NCBI GenBank assembly: GCA_008125075.1
Contig: VLTH01000002.1
Span: 1,657,451-1,721,450 of the forward strand
Length of the DNA: 64,000 nt
Direction of reading: 5' to 3'
DNA from: Acetivibrio alkalicellulosi
GTDB taxonomy: Bacteria > Bacillota > Clostridia > Acetivibrionales > Acetivibrionaceae
In this document: piece after piece, positions 63,461 to 64,000 of the stretch
Position numbering within the stretch: the stretch's first letter is position 1
Layout of the letters: each line of letters starts with the position of its first letter
Position numbers and translations under genes: made by a program
Notes under the pieces: model-generated
Seen by the model: the letters and a program-made list of their open reading frames with translations, nothing else
Databases searched by the model: none
What the model was told of the DNA's origin: nothing

Positions 63461-63520
63461 TTGGAACCGACTTTATTATTACGGAACCAACTTTATTATT
63501 TTGGAACCGACTTTATTTTT
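63461..63520. repeat. Three tandem 20-bp repeats
   Basis: TTGGAACCGACTTTATTATT is repeated at 63461-63480, 63481-63500 (ACGGAACCAACTTTATTATT) and 63501-63520 (last bases TTT). It lies between the Rpn-like and glmS genes. It is slippage-prone; no known function. Confidence 0.88.
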
Positions 63521-63554
63521 GATATATATTTGGAATACACGAACTACTATACCA

Positions 63555-64000
63555 TCATTCTACCGTTACACTCTTTGCGAGATTTCTCGGCTTATCTACA
63601 TCACAGCCCTTTTCTAAGGCCATATAGTATGCAAATAGTTGCAATGGTGTTACTGCCACAATAGGAGCAATAAATGAATCCACATCAGGAATAGTAACAA
63701 CCACATCAGCAGCCTTGTAGACATGTTTATTACTTTCCTTTGCTATTGCCATTACAGTTGCACCTCTTGCTTTAACTTCTTTGATGTTACTTATCATTTT
63801 ATCCATCAAACTATCTTGTGTCATTGGACATATAACCAGCGTCCCCTCTTCTATGAGAGCAATTGTACCATGTTTTAATTCTCCGCCTGCATAAGCTTCA
63901 GAATGTATATATGAAATCTCTTTAAGCTTTAAAGAACCTTCCATAGAAAGAGCATAATCAAGTCCTCTTCCAATAAAGAAAATACTCTTTGCATTACAGT
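63555..64000 (-). CDS. glmS: Glutamine-fructose-6-phosphate aminotransferase, C-terminal part
   Basis: The open frame continues to the window edge, so the N-terminus is outside. The visible ~148 residues are the end of the isomerase domain: IFFIGRGLDYALSMEGSLKL, SYIHSEAYAGGELKHGTIAL, PMTQDSLMDKMISNIKEVKA and the conserved C-terminal DKPRNLAKSVTVE. The active-site Lys and C-tail motif are present. GlmS makes glucosamine-6-phosphate for wall and glycan synthesis. A glmS ribozyme, if any, would lie upstream outside the window. Confidence 0.95.
   Translation of the reverse strand, partial: CNAKSIFFIGRGLDYALSMEGSLKLKEISYIHSEAYAGGELKHGTIALIEEGTLVICPMTQDSLMDKMISNIKEVKARGATVMAIAKESNKHVYKAADVVVTIPDVDSFIAPIVAVTPLQLFAYYMALEKGCDVDKPRNLAKSVTVE

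Noticed and set aside
63461-63520. CRISPR array
   Set aside because: The 20-bp units are contiguous with no spacers.

Overview
The window is low-GC, AT-rich DNA from a spore-forming Gram-positive bacterium. Type I dockerin modules on two secreted proteins, an RsgI-type anti-sigma factor with a carbohydrate-binding-like tail, an SLH amidase and CotF-type spore-coat proteins together point to a cellulosome-forming clostridium (Acetivibrio / Ruminiclostridium / Pseudobacteroides group). This is inferred from gene content only. No rRNA, tRNA, CRISPR array or intact insertion sequence was seen.

Layout. 1-8.9 kb: a giant secreted FN3/PKD protein (minus strand, C-terminus outside the window). 9.1-24.6 kb: cell-surface genes (RsgI-like sensor, dockerin papain-like peptidase with kelch repeats, PQQ propeller, N-terminal-dockerin RCC1 protein) mixed with housekeeping genes (PPC/DUF296, TVP38, a taurine/thiamine-precursor-type ABC importer). 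Two families of intergenic repeats sit here. 24.8-33.8 kb: a probable anti-phage island with a CoiA-like nuclease, a Septu-like ATPase plus HNH pair and a 1235-residue Avs-like STAND NTPase. 33.8-36.4 kb: gene remnants (MarR-like, WYL-type, ABC-class ATPase) and a RelE-type toxin-antitoxin pair. 36.8-52 kb: a MerR regulator with a 19-bp-spacer promoter, a lipoprotein, a HAD phosphatase / glycerol-1-phosphate dehydrogenase pair, spore-coat genes, an SLH amidase, a LysM protein, a 34-codon peptide gene, a soluble LacI-like-sensor histidine kinase, an ABC-F protein and a Nudix hydrolase. 52-57 kb: a decaying stretch with DinB, two GNATs (one broken), an orphan YefM antitoxin and MATE, YgjP and racemase fragments. 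57-61.1 kb: a small secreted peptide followed by an FtsX/MacB-type ABC system, resembling lactococcin-972-type bacteriocin loci. 61.7-64 kb: two broken genes, a perfect 3 x 20 bp tandem repeat and the C-terminus of GlmS.

The most promising systems are the ATPase/HNH/STAND defence block (26.3-33.8 kb) and the peptide/ABC locus (57.1-61.1 kb). A recurring theme is gene decay: at least a dozen fragments with frameshifts or stops lie between intact genes, and many are too short or too broken to appear as ordinary ORFs.
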